From Spirochaetia bacterium UBA5763 (GTDB taxonomy: Bacteria > Spirochaetota > UBA4802 > UBA5550): a DNA stretch of 64,000 nt. Position 1 is the first letter of the stretch; every line of letters begins with the position of its first letter. Below, piece by piece: positions 16,623-24,149 of this stretch. A model generated the notes under the pieces. The model did no database searches. It saw nothing but the letters and a program-made list of their open reading frames with translations, and was not told the DNA's origin. The stretch spans positions 1-64,000 of the forward strand of contig DIEX01000015.1 in NCBI GenBank assembly GCA_002418835.1, read 5' to 3'. Position numbers and translations under genes: made by a program.

Positions 16623-17093
16623 ATGAATATAATAAATACGATTGCCGTGATTATCACATCATTCATCGCGGTTTTTACTTTTTTAAAAGCTCTGATGGAA
16701 TATGTAAAGCAGGGGAAACTAAAACGTGCGGAATTGCTGGAAAGATACAGAGGTAAATTCTCAGCCGGGAAGTACTTTTCTGAAATTACCAGGTACATAG
16801 AAGAAGATGATAAACGGTTAAAGAAAATAGAAAGAGTTTACCGTTATGATTATCTCTGTTTCTTCGAAGAGATTTCGGTTCTGCTGAACTCCGGGATATT
16901 CAGAAAGGAGATTATATATTATTTCTTCGGATACTATGCGATCAAAACTTCCGAGAGTAAAAATTTCTGGTTTGATATAGATATCGAGAGTGAGTATCTG
17001 CAGGAGTTTAAAAGATTTGTGGATATAATGAGAGATTATGAAGATAAAGTAGTCAGGAACAAAGAGATCAGGATGAGGATGCTGAAGGTCTGA
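16623..17093 (+). CDS. Membrane-anchored protein of unknown function
   Basis: The 156-aa protein has one N-terminal transmembrane helix (about residues 2-24, INTIAVIITSFIAVFTFL) followed by a basic stretch and a cytoplasmic helical domain rich in aromatic residues (YRYDYLCFFEEISVLLNSG, IYYFFGYYAIK). This resembles single-helix membrane proteins grouped under DUF4760, an uncertain comparison. The ATG follows an AAAGGTCTGA stretch. It has its own promoter of the shared class and no co-directional partner nearby. No catalytic motif was found. Confidence 0.6.
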   Translation: MNIINTIAVIITSFIAVFTFLKALMEYVKQGKLKRAELLERYRGKFSAGKYFSEITRYIEEDDKRLKKIERVYRYDYLCFFEEISVLLNSGIFRKEIIYYFFGYYAIKTSESKNFWFDIDIESEYLQEFKRFVDIMRDYEDKVVRNKEIRMRMLKV

Positions 17094-17326
17094 TTACCCG
17101 GAGCTGTCGGCCCACAATAAACAGGGTATCAGAGGAGATTGTAACGATATTGTCGGATAACAGTCGGGAGTATTGTGGCCGTCCGGATCAGCATCCTTTT
17201 GAGTTGTTTCTGCAATTGGAGAATGTACTTCAGGAGAGTTGTGTAAAGCGAATAATATTTCTAAACGGTTTTAAAAAAATATAACACCATTATTGCATAA
17301 ACGATTCAGCTTAAGGAGAGTAAGAT

Positions 17327-19366
17327 GTGGAACCCTGCAGATTAACAATTACAGCCGAACCGCTTAAGGCATTATTAAAAACAACTTTTCGTCATGCTTC
17401 TGCAACTCGAAGTGAAGGTGAAAGTATATGGGTGAAAGCAGAAAGAGGTAAATTTACCGGTTTCGGCGAGGGTTGCCCCAGGACCTATGTAGCTGGTGAT
17501 GATATAGAATCAGGCATCCAATGGATTAATGACTACTGTTTAAAAAAGGATCTGTCTTTTCAATCTTTGGCGGATTTGGAACAATGGGTTGAAGAGAACG
17601 AAAATGAAATAGATATTTACCCCTCCGCATGGTGTGCTGTTGAAATGGCACTTCTCGATCTGCTTGCACGAGAGAAATACTTCTCAGTTGAAAGACTATT
17701 CGGATTAGATAAAAACATACTTCGCAGTCAGTATACTGCAGTTATTGGTGATGACAAAACCTGGAAATATTCATCAATGGTTGACCAGTATCTGATCCGT
17801 GGATTTAAAGATTTTAAAATTAAACTAAGCGGAAACTTCGACCGTGATTTAGAAAAACTGAATATACTTGAGACTTTGGCTGAACAGCATCATACTGCTT
17901 CTCTTCGTGTCCGTCTTGATGCAAATAATTTATGGCATGATCGTTGTGAAGAAGCAATAGACTTTACAAAGAAACTCGGGATAGAACGCTTCTTCGCAGT
18001 AGAGGAACCTGTGACAGCAGGAAATATTGATGATATAAGTTTATACAGCACTTCAATAAATCTGCCGGTCATTCTTGATGAAAGCCTCTGTACGATGGGC
18101 AATTTAAATATGTTTAAAAATGTCCCCGGGAAATATATAGCTAACATTAAAGTATCGAGAGTGGGCGGCCTTATCCGTGCATTGAAAATGATATCTGAAA
18201 TTAAAAAGCTTAAATGGCCTATTATTATCGGGTGTCATGTTGGTGAATCATCATTATTAACAAGAGCCGGGTTGATAGTTTCCTCCGCATCTGAAGAAAG
18301 CCTCCTTGCACATGAAGGAGCTTATGGTGATTATTTGTTAAAACGTGAACCGGTTTATCCGACGCTGAAATTCGGCCGGGAAGGGATTCTTAATTTAAAT
18401 GAAGCATATTATACCAAAACAGTACATGGTCTTAATATAATAAAACCTGACAATTGGAAAAATGGTTTTGGCTTGCAATGCCGCATGTCATCAGCAGTTG
18501 AGGACAAATCCCCTGAAATCGGTTTTATTGAAATGCCGGATAAATATAAGATTCATTACCGTCGTTGGGGTGCTGCAGAGGGGGAAGATGTAATATTGCA
18601 TTTACATGGAGGGATGAGCCATTCCGGATGGCAGGCTCCGCTGGCAGTAAAATTGCAATCTAAAGACACAAATCTGACTTTTATTGCTGCGGATCGCCGG
18701 GGATGCGGTTTAAATGATAAAAGAGGTGATCTCGGTTCAGTCTATTCAGTTATTGATGATATACAGCAGCATATCAGGTTTCTTAAAAAAACATTCAACC
18801 GGGTTCATCTTGCCGGCTGGTGTCAGGGGGCTCAATACGCTGTAATAACCGGATGCCGGATGAGAGATATGCTTTCAAGCTTGATACTTTTAACTCCCGG
18901 ATTCTTCTGGAATGAACGGTTCAGATCAGTTTTAAGCATTACTGAAACAGTAATCATGGATATGATAACCGGATTTAAATTAAAACCTGATAGAAATGAT
19001 GCATGTATTCCGGTACCTATGGAACCGACTGATTTTACATTAGATGATAATTGGCTTGATTATATTGAAAAGGACCCTTTAAAAACCACATCGGTTTCAT
19101 TAAAATCCGCAGGTATCATGGATGAAATTCAGGAAATGTCATGGGAGTCATTACTGCGTAATAAATTGCCGGCGCTTACAATTATAGGTAAAAATGATCG
19201 GATTGTTGATAATGAAAAGGTTCGTCAAGTGTTAGATGTTATATGGAAGGATAAAAGTTATAATCATATTATAACATTAGAAAGCGGGCATTCTGTACAT
19301 TTTGAAAAGACTGATGAAGTCGCTTCTGAAATAATTAACTTTATAGGAAAAAGAAAAAATATATAA
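17327..19366 (+). CDS. Enolase-superfamily (dipeptide-epimerase-like) protein fused to an alpha/beta hydrolase
   Basis: This 679-aa protein is a fusion. Residues about 5-375 are a muconate-lactonising/dipeptide-epimerase type enolase-superfamily enzyme with all key residues in place: K164-x-K166 on the second strand, metal ligands D198, E226 and D251, and K275 on the opposite face. Residues about 400-675 are an alpha/beta hydrolase with oxyanion HGG (427-429), nucleophile elbow GWCQG with Cys499 instead of Ser, acid D624 and H655. A Cys nucleophile is known in dienelactone hydrolases. The substrate is unknown; an epimerise-then-cleave or lactone route is a guess. GTG 17327 is preferred with AAGGAGAG upstream. 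It is followed 36 bases later by the PilZ-like gene, likely one operon. Confidence 0.8.
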   Translation: MEPCRLTITAEPLKALLKTTFRHASATRSEGESIWVKAERGKFTGFGEGCPRTYVAGDDIESGIQWINDYCLKKDLSFQSLADLEQWVEENENEIDIYPSAWCAVEMALLDLLAREKYFSVERLFGLDKNILRSQYTAVIGDDKTWKYSSMVDQYLIRGFKDFKIKLSGNFDRDLEKLNILETLAEQHHTASLRVRLDANNLWHDRCEEAIDFTKKLGIERFFAVEEPVTAGNIDDISLYSTSINLPVILDESLCTMGNLNMFKNVPGKYIANIKVSRVGGLIRALKMISEIKKLKWPIIIGCHVGESSLLTRAGLIVSSASEESLLAHEGAYGDYLLKREPVYPTLKFGREGILNLNEAYYTKTVHGLNIIKPDNWKNGFGLQCRMSSAVEDKSPEIGFIEMPDKYKIHYRRWGAAEGEDVILHLHGGMSHSGWQAPLAVKLQSKDTNLTFIAADRRGCGLNDKRGDLGSVYSVIDDIQQHIRFLKKTFNRVHLAGWCQGAQYAVITGCRMRDMLSSLILLTPGFFWNERFRSVLSITETVIMDMITGFKLKPDRNDACIPVPMEPTDFTLDDNWLDYIEKDPLKTTSVSLKSAGIMDEIQEMSWESLLRNKLPALTIIGKNDRIVDNEKVRQVLDVIWKDKSYNHIITLESGHSVHFEKTDEVASEIINFIGKRKNI

Positions 19367-19402
19367 CCGGAGAATGAACGAAAAATGTTCTAAGCAGCTG
19401 AT

Positions 19403-21469
19403 ATGAACAAGGAGCATAGTGAAAACAAACCACTGATCACTTCACTGGGTTTTCATCCTCAAACGCTTATTCAGCATATTGCCCCCGATAATACTATCAG
19501 TCAAAGAGAGCTTATTAATTTATGGAATCGTCTTCACTTCACCGATTGTATGGTCGATATAGTTGTTTATCACCTCAAATTTCAAAAACACTTCATCATA
19601 AAAGCTTATCCAGACCCATACAGCAGCAATGTATTGACTTGCAGATTTCCTGAAGAAAGCCTTGAATTTATAGCAGAAGCCAGTTTTTTATATATTCTTC
19701 TAGTGAATAATCCTGAAGTATCTCTTTCCATTATTAAAATTCGTGACCTTCAACAGGAGCAGCTTTCATTTTACATTCCTGAGAAGGTATATAGATTGAA
19801 ACGACGTATAACAGGAAGATATCTCTGCGAAGGTATTCACGCATCAATCACCCGGGATGGATTTAGGGCAGAGGGACGATTGACTGATTTCAGCTCAATG
19901 TCTTTTGCTGTCATTATCAACCCGGAGAATATACAATCTTTAGAGCATTTTAAAACGGATTGCTTAACGGAGATTAATTTATACCGGAACAGCCAGATTA
20001 TTTTTTCATCAATTTGTCAGTATATCCGTATATCTGATAGTGTTATTGTTTTTTCCAGGCCATCAAAGCAGCAGGACTATCCCGTTCGGAAGATACTGCG
20101 TTATCCATATGCCCGGCTAAAGCCATTACCGGTAGTCAGATTTTTTCACCCCATTATAAAAAAAAATATCGAAATGGATGTTCATGAATTATCGGTTTTC
20201 AATTTTTCAGTCAATGTCTCATCGGATGAAGATGTATTTATGGCAGGCATGATTATACCGGAACTTTCAATTATATTTAAAAGTGATTTAATAATAAAAT
20301 GCAAAACCCGTATTAGTAGCCGGATTGCGACAAAGAAGTATATTAGCTATGAATTCAGAATTCTTGATATGGATTTGAATTCTTATAATAGACTGGACAG
20401 TATAATAATGAACTCCATTATTCCCAATGTTCATTATTCCGCAAAACTTAATGTAGAAAGATTGTTTGAACTATTATTTGACAGCGGTTTTATTTATCAC
20501 ACCAAATATCAATCGATACAGAATCAGCGGCAATCAATAAAAGAAACCTTTAGAATTCTTTATGAAGATAATCCTGATATTATTACACATGCAACTTATC
20601 AGCAAAACGGGCGCATATACGGACATGTTTCAATGGTAAGAGCTTATGGACAGTCATGGATGGCTCATCACCTTGCTGCCATACCTTTTAATAAAAAAAG
20701 AACCGGATTGCTTATGCTGAAGCCTATGGCCCTTCATTTTAACGGGTTTAATCAATTACCTTCTGTCGAGATAAAATATTTAATGATCTATTATCGTCCG
20801 GATAATAGTTTTCCGGATCATTTCTTTGGCGGTTTTTCAAAACAATTTCATCAGCCTGATGCATGCTCAATTGACGTATTCGCATATCTTAATTATCCTG
20901 TTTTTCAGTTTATGCAACCTCTACCGTGTGGATGGTCATTATCATTCTGTACTAATGAAGATTTGTTTGAAGTAAGTCAATTTTATAAAAAGACTTCAGG
21001 TGGTATTCTTTTTGATGCTTTATTCTCTGATAAGGATGATAGTGATTATCTATCAAAAAAATATGCAAGGTATGGATTGAATCGTACTTATCAGAAATTT
21101 TCACTTAAACAAAATGATAAAATTAAAGCTGTAATTATTGTAAATCATTCTGATCCTGGATTGAGTTTGTCAGACTTTTTGAATGGAATCAAGGTTATAG
21201 TAAACGATCCTGATGGATTATTATGGGATATTTTATCAGCAGCTGTCTCTCAATTATCCAGGGAGTATACTTCAGAAAGTTTTCCTCTTCTCGTTTATCC
21301 TTCAAATTATCTGGAGCAAGAAGGAATATCATTCGACAAGAAGTATAATCTGCTTATTATTAATATAAAATACGCATCAGATTTCAGTGAATACATGTTA
21401 AAAAACACAAAAGTAAATTTAAGAAATATTATCCGTTATGTTGTTTTTAAATATCTAAAGTCCAGGTAG
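19403..21469 (+). CDS. PilZ-like protein with possible acyltransferase-like C-terminus
   Basis: This 688-aa protein is not firmly assigned. Two stretches look like PilZ (c-di-GMP-binding) domains. The first, at about residues 130-200, has RITGR (RxxxR) and later DFSSMSF in place of D-x-S-x-x-G; the second, at about 225-330, is more degenerate (RKILRYPYARLKPL, HELSVFNFSVNV). Residues about 345-560 contain a globular region with SMVRAYGQSWMAHHLAA and LMIYYRPD, reminiscent of GNAT/FeeM-like acyltransferases; this is a weak impression. No signal peptide or membrane helix. It directly follows the enolase-hydrolase gene, and the pair may work in a c-di-GMP-controlled process. Motif deviations mean ligand binding needs testing. 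Confidence 0.5.
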   Translation: MNKEHSENKPLITSLGFHPQTLIQHIAPDNTISQRELINLWNRLHFTDCMVDIVVYHLKFQKHFIIKAYPDPYSSNVLTCRFPEESLEFIAEASFLYILLVNNPEVSLSIIKIRDLQQEQLSFYIPEKVYRLKRRITGRYLCEGIHASITRDGFRAEGRLTDFSSMSFAVIINPENIQSLEHFKTDCLTEINLYRNSQIIFSSICQYIRISDSVIVFSRPSKQQDYPVRKILRYPYARLKPLPVVRFFHPIIKKNIEMDVHELSVFNFSVNVSSDEDVFMAGMIIPELSIIFKSDLIIKCKTRISSRIATKKYISYEFRILDMDLNSYNRLDSIIMNSIIPNVHYSAKLNVERLFELLFDSGFIYHTKYQSIQNQRQSIKETFRILYEDNPDIITHATYQQNGRIYGHVSMVRAYGQSWMAHHLAAIPFNKKRTGLLMLKPMALHFNGFNQLPSVEIKYLMIYYRPDNSFPDHFFGGFSKQFHQPDACSIDVFAYLNYPVFQFMQPLPCGWSLSFCTNEDLFEVSQFYKKTSGGILFDALFSDKDDSDYLSKKYARYGLNRTYQKFSLKQNDKIKAVIIVNHSDPGLSLSDFLNGIKVIVNDPDGLLWDILSAAVSQLSREYTSESFPLLVYPSNYLEQEGISFDKKYNLLIINIKYASDFSEYMLKNTKVNLRNIIRYVVFKYLKSR

Positions 21470-21522
21470 TTTTTAAAAATAATGTGCGGCAGTTTTATGA
21501 TGAATAATCATCAAATGAAAAT

Positions 21523-21697
21523 TCAATTAAGAAATTTTTTCAGGTCATGATAATTGTCAGAATTCGAAGGCATAGATACAATGATGTCAAAATCACTCCG
21601 TACTGTCTGATCACCTGTCGCGTAAGATCCGAATAGTCCGAATCTGGTAACATTATATTTCTGTTTTAACAAGGATTTATTTTCTGTTTATTCATCA
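21523..21697 (-). pseudogene. Remnant of an MNT-type nucleotidyltransferase (antitoxin MntA-like)
   Basis: Read on the minus strand, an unlisted short frame gives KQKYNVTRFGLFGSYATGDQ then TVRSDFDIIVSMPSNSDNYH then DLKKFLN and a stop. GS followed by D-x-D is the catalytic motif of minimal nucleotidyltransferases, and the surrounding order is that of MntA antitoxins of the HEPN/MNT system. A start-like MMNKQKIN lies upstream in another frame, so a frameshift is likely. The C-terminal third (the usual conserved E-x-L-G-x-K-V-D-L-V end) and any HEPN toxin gene are missing. I read it as a decayed module. Confidence 0.65.
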
Positions 21698-22276
21698 TGT
21701 CATTAATTTATTTATTTCGTATTTTTCAGTATTTATTTACTTATCATTTTATTATATAATATATGGATATATATTCAGTACCATGTCAAGCAGTGTTTGG
21801 AACAGGAACAATATGTATACTTCCGGTATAAATAACCGCCTGCGAACGCTTAACAGTATGTTAAAATTGAGTTTGCCTAATGCATCCGTGTATGTCGCGC
21901 GACTGGCGAAAGTGACACGGCCGAGCTTGATTGCCACATCGCTTTCACAGGATGTGATGATGCCGCGAAGGACATGGATGTCCGGGAGCGGCCTGTGGCG
22001 CGTCGGCATCAGAGCATCCTGCTCAAGCGATGTTTGAAAAGCGTTTTGCCTTTGCATACTTTCTTTTGGTCATTTTAAAAGAAAGTGCGAGTAAAAATAA
22101 ATATTAAAAGAAGTGGATAAGCTTCCAGCTCTTCCTTCGGTCGCCCACCACCTTAGCGGGTATGACAGAGGGCGGTGTCCAGCCGGAGTTTACCCCCGCG
22201 TATGCGGGGGCGGGGATGACAGAGAATAATAATCCCCGTGCAGACGGCAGGACTACGTGTGAGAAATAAATACTGC
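21698..22276. repeat. Gene-free stretch of hairpin repeats
   Basis: Nothing coding is convincing here. TCAC-AGGAT-GTGA (21945-21957) and GGAC-ATGGAT-GTCC (21970-21983) are further hairpins with GGA loops. GAGC-AGGAT-GCTC reads on the minus strand (about 22010-22025). TACTTTCTTTT...AAAAGAAAGT (about 22058-22090) is a hairpin that recurs at about 24085-24118 with the same flanks (TTTGCA, GAGTAAA). At about 22189-22206 CCCCCGC-GTAT-GCGGGGG is a strong isolated hairpin, followed by GCGGGGATGACAG. Confidence 0.55.
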
Positions 22277-22555
22277 TTAACTAATCTCAATCGTATCTTC
22301 TTCAGGTGCTTGTTCTCCGAATAACATGACGATTCTTTTATCCTCTCCAACAAGTACAGGTTTTAATCCATTAATAAGATCGTCTGTCTTGCGGCATGCA
22401 TCAAGAATAATGTATTCAAAACCGCGGAGCTGATCACTGTTAATAAGTTTTCTTTCAGCAAGCCCTGCCACTGCCAGGTTGGTAATCAGCAGGGCAGACA
22501 TGATATCGTAGAGTTTGTATTCAACACTGTCAGTACGAAAAGCCATAACTTCCAT
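22277..22555 (-). CDS. Small helical protein of unknown family, paralogue of the gene at 13168
   Basis: This 92-aa protein matches the 87-aa product of 13168-13431 along its length: VEYKLYDIMSALLITNLAVAG aligns with VEYKLYKINGAIETMKFAMEG, and DLINGLKPVLVGEDKRIVML with DLINSLKPVLTGRDERIVLL. Divergence is substantial while key positions are kept, so both appear to be genuine genes rather than recent copies. A GGAGG site lies before the ATG. It is divergent from a ribbon-helix-helix gene across tandem 8-bp repeats. Function unknown; see the paired findings. Confidence 0.7.
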   Translation of the reverse strand: MEVMAFRTDSVEYKLYDIMSALLITNLAVAGLAERKLINSDQLRGFEYIILDACRKTDDLINGLKPVLVGEDKRIVMLFGEQAPEEDTIEIS

Positions 22556-22581
22556 CGGTAGCCTCCTTTTGTGTTACTTTA

Positions 22582-22620
22582 CCGTCATAGCGTCATAGCG
22601 TCATAGCGTCATGACGGCAA
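22582..22620. promoter_or_regulatory. Tandem 8-bp repeats, likely operator of the ribbon-helix-helix protein
   Basis: CGTCATAG is repeated three times head to tail from 22583, followed by a fourth unit CGTCATGA that forms the palindrome CGTCATGACG, with one more CGTCA at about 22623. Short direct repeats of 7-8 bp are a known operator form for ribbon-helix-helix repressors. The array lies between the two divergent genes and overlaps the furthest-upstream possible start of the downstream gene. Confidence 0.6.
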
Positions 22621-22832
22621 AACGTCAATTTGTTTTTCTTGACATGAATAAAAAAATAAATAATGTGACTTTTATGAATGAAGAAGTTAAAACAACCCTG
22701 CGTCTTGATAAAGATCTGCATAAGAAGATAAAAGTATTCTGTGTAGAGCATGATATATCATTGCAGGAGTTCGCTCTGAACTCCATGATATACTGCATGG
22801 ACAAGAAGATCGTTTCTAAAAATAATAAGTAA
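22611..22832 (+). CDS. Ribbon-helix-helix DNA-binding protein (CopG/Arc-like)
   Basis: The conserved core EEVKTTLRLDKDLHKKIKVF followed by CVEHDISLQEFALNSMIYCM is a ribbon-helix-helix repressor or antitoxin: a short beta strand TTLRLDK that enters the DNA major groove, then two helices. Three in-frame ATGs are possible (22611, 22644, 22674). The strand sits only four residues after the last one, and TTGACA (22639-22644) with TAATGT (22661-22666), 16 bases apart, would place a transcript start almost at 22674. A 52-53-residue protein from 22674 is therefore plausible; the coordinates given are the longest form. It would bind the 8-bp repeats upstream. Confidence 0.75.
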   Translation: MTAKRQFVFLDMNKKINNVTFMNEEVKTTLRLDKDLHKKIKVFCVEHDISLQEFALNSMIYCMDKKIVSKNNK

Positions 22833-22980
22833 AATACTGCGGTAAACAGTTCACCTCCTTCATACTCTCCACCATCTTGTGTATCCGGAAAACCCAAATA
22901 TATACTGATGCATAGTTATAACATGATTGTTGTCAGGGCTCACTCTGTTTGTTTAATAATATCGATACAGATAGGTGTAT

Positions 22981-23131
22981 AGGTTTAACACAGGCAGATG
23001 TGGCAAAACAGCTTCAGCAGCAGCAGTCATACGTTTCGAAATGTGAATCCGGCGAGAAGCGGGTTGATGTTATTGAGTTTATGAGGTTTGCAAAACTATA
23101 CGGTAAAACAATAGACTGGTTTGTTCAGTGA
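22981..23131 (+). pseudogene. Truncated copy of the XRE regulator at 13500
   Basis: GGTTTAACACAGGCAGATGT to the stop at 23131 is nearly identical to 13573-13721 and encodes GLTQADVAKQLQQQQSYVSK to KTIDWFVQ with one change (L to F). The first 22-24 codons are missing, replaced at about 22980 by unrelated DNA, so the first helix of the DNA-binding domain is lost. The likeness continues downstream into the repeat unit, showing that the two segments derive from one duplication. Confidence 0.85.
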
Positions 23132-23157
23132 TTGTTTTATTGTTCTGTTTTGTTTTT

Positions 23158-23436
23158 TTTACATCGTTTGAGCGGGTCTATCTTCAGTAACGTTCATGGA
23201 GCGGACAGGACGTCCGCAACTGGCGAAAGCGACACGGACGTCGCTTTGAGCCTGCAACAGTATCGGTAAAGCAAGACTACGGAAAATTACTGTCAGAGAA
23301 AGTACTGGTTTGCTAAAAATATTGGTTGCATAGAGAAGCCGCTCCGGCGCCTGAGGAGTAAGGCTCTCTGCCGCCTGAAGAGCCGCGGGGTTCGCGAAGG
23401 GGTGGACGGTTCCACCACTTGCAACAGAAAGTTATA
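23158..23436 (+). ncRNA. Multi-hairpin repeat unit, second copy
   Basis: This unit aligns with 13748-13960. Hairpins: GCGGAC-AGGAC-GTCCGC (23211-23227) and AAAGCGAC-ACGGAC-GTCGCTTT (23226-23247), an 8-bp perfect stem with an ANGGA loop where the first copy has GCCGC-AGGAC-GCGGC. Thus the sequence of the second hairpin changed but a GGA-loop hairpin was kept. After CCTGCAACAGTATCGGTAAAGC and AGAAGCCGCTCCGGCGCCTGAGGAG it ends with GGGGTGGACGG/CCACCACTTGC at 23398-23427. Candidate RNA only; expression is not shown. Confidence 0.45.
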
Positions 23437-23552
23437 GGTGCTCCTGTATCAAGAATCGCATCGACACTATATTCAACTCCATTATTGAAAACAGTAAGTT
23501 CAAGGTGAATATGATGCCTTTCTATATCAAAAAAAGTTTCAGTTGCCTGCAT
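23437..23552 (-). pseudogene. N-terminal fragment of a retropepsin-like aspartic protease
   Basis: From ATG 23552 the frame reads MQATETFFDIERHHIHLELT then VFNNGVEYSVDAILDTGAPI and TF before entering the repeat unit at about 23437. VDAILDTGA is the catalytic D-T-G motif of clan AA (retroviral-type) aspartic proteases. The remainder of the enzyme, including the second conserved block, is missing; its last residues survive instead in the chimeric gene at 15413. The start overlaps the end of the upstream small gene by 14 bases. Confidence 0.75.
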
Positions 23553-23769
23553 GGCATCTTAAACCGGAAAAGTTTGATTCACCAGTATATCTGAAAGCGG
23601 CAGACTTTGTCTGAACCGGACCGCTGTAAATATCTTTTTTATTTTTGGAGTGGCGTTTAACAATACCGGATTTCAGATGACCCGTATCATCTAAATCGAA
23701 ATCAATAATCAGAAGCCATTCATCAGGATATCTGTTTTTCATTTCATTCCAGGTGATTTTTTCACCCAT
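23539..23769 (-). CDS. Small conserved partner of the aspartic protease gene
   Basis: This 76-aa protein (MGEKITWNEMKNRYPDEWLL ... SAAFRYTGESNFSGLRCHAGN) is the complete version of the small gene that typically lies directly before a retropepsin-like protease gene. Its function is unknown. It is nearly identical over 67 residues to the front of the chimeric product of 15413-15691, including upstream DNA to beyond 23860. An AGGGAG site precedes the ATG. Because its partner protease is truncated, this gene pair is probably no longer functional. Confidence 0.7.
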   Translation of the reverse strand: MGEKITWNEMKNRYPDEWLLIIDFDLDDTGHLKSGIVKRHSKNKKDIYSGPVQTKSAAFRYTGESNFSGLRCHAGN

Positions 23770-23800
23770 AGCAAAACTCCCTTTATTCAGTTTTTATTAC

Positions 23801-23858
23801 TGAGACATAATATATCTGTAATATTTAACATGTCAAGAATATCAATTTCTGATATTAG
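23801..23858 (-). promoter_or_regulatory. Promoter and operator, second copy
   Basis: The block with TTGACA, an 18-base spacer, TATTAT (minus strand) and the AATATCA-ATTTC-TGATATT palindrome is the same as at 15729-15778. Conservation of the whole regulatory region along with the gene shows that the duplicated segment included it. Confidence 0.6.
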
Positions 23859-23874
23859 AAATATTGGTAAGATG

Positions 23875-24130
23875 TTTGAAGCGGGTCTTTCTTCAGTACT
23901 GTCCATGGAGCGGACAAGGACGTCCGCGACCGGCGAAAGCGACACGGACGTCGCTTTGAGCCTGCAATAGTATCGGTATAGCTTGACCACGAAATATTTT
24001 TTATTAGTAATTATAACAACTTGGAAAAAGTATCGGCTGTCTAAATAAGCCGCCACGGCGTCTGAGTGGTGACTTTTCTTTGCATACTTTCTTTTGGTCA
24101 TTTTAAAAGAAAGTATGAGTAAAGTTTATG
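23875..24130 (+). ncRNA. Multi-hairpin repeat unit, third copy
   Basis: GCGGAC-AAGGAC-GTCCGC (23910-23927; ACAAGGACGU is one base from the CsrA SELEX consensus core ACARGGAUGU) is followed by AAAGCGAC-ACGGAC-GTCGCTTT (23936-23957) and then CCTGCAATAGTATCGGTATAGC as in the other copies. The right part differs (TAAGCCGCCACGGCGTCTGAGTGG) and ends in the TACTTTCTTTT/AAAAGAAAGTA hairpin (about 24085-24118) also found at 22058. Confidence 0.45.
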
Positions 24131-24149
24131 ATAAAAAAAGTAACCGCCG

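Noticed and set aside
17105..17185. Loose inverted repeat GGCCCACAAT/ATTGTGGCC
   Set aside because: Arms are far apart with a mismatch and no T tract, so neither a terminator nor an operator is supported.
21783..22037. 84-codon ORF on the plus strand
   Set aside because: It reads through hairpin repeats shared with other gene-free places, has low-complexity Ser/Arg composition and no ribosome site.
22187..22222. CCCCCGC-GTAT-GCGGGGG hairpin resembling a type I-E CRISPR repeat
   Set aside because: Only one copy, no regular spacing, no spacers and no cas genes; it is a single GC-rich hairpin in repeat debris.
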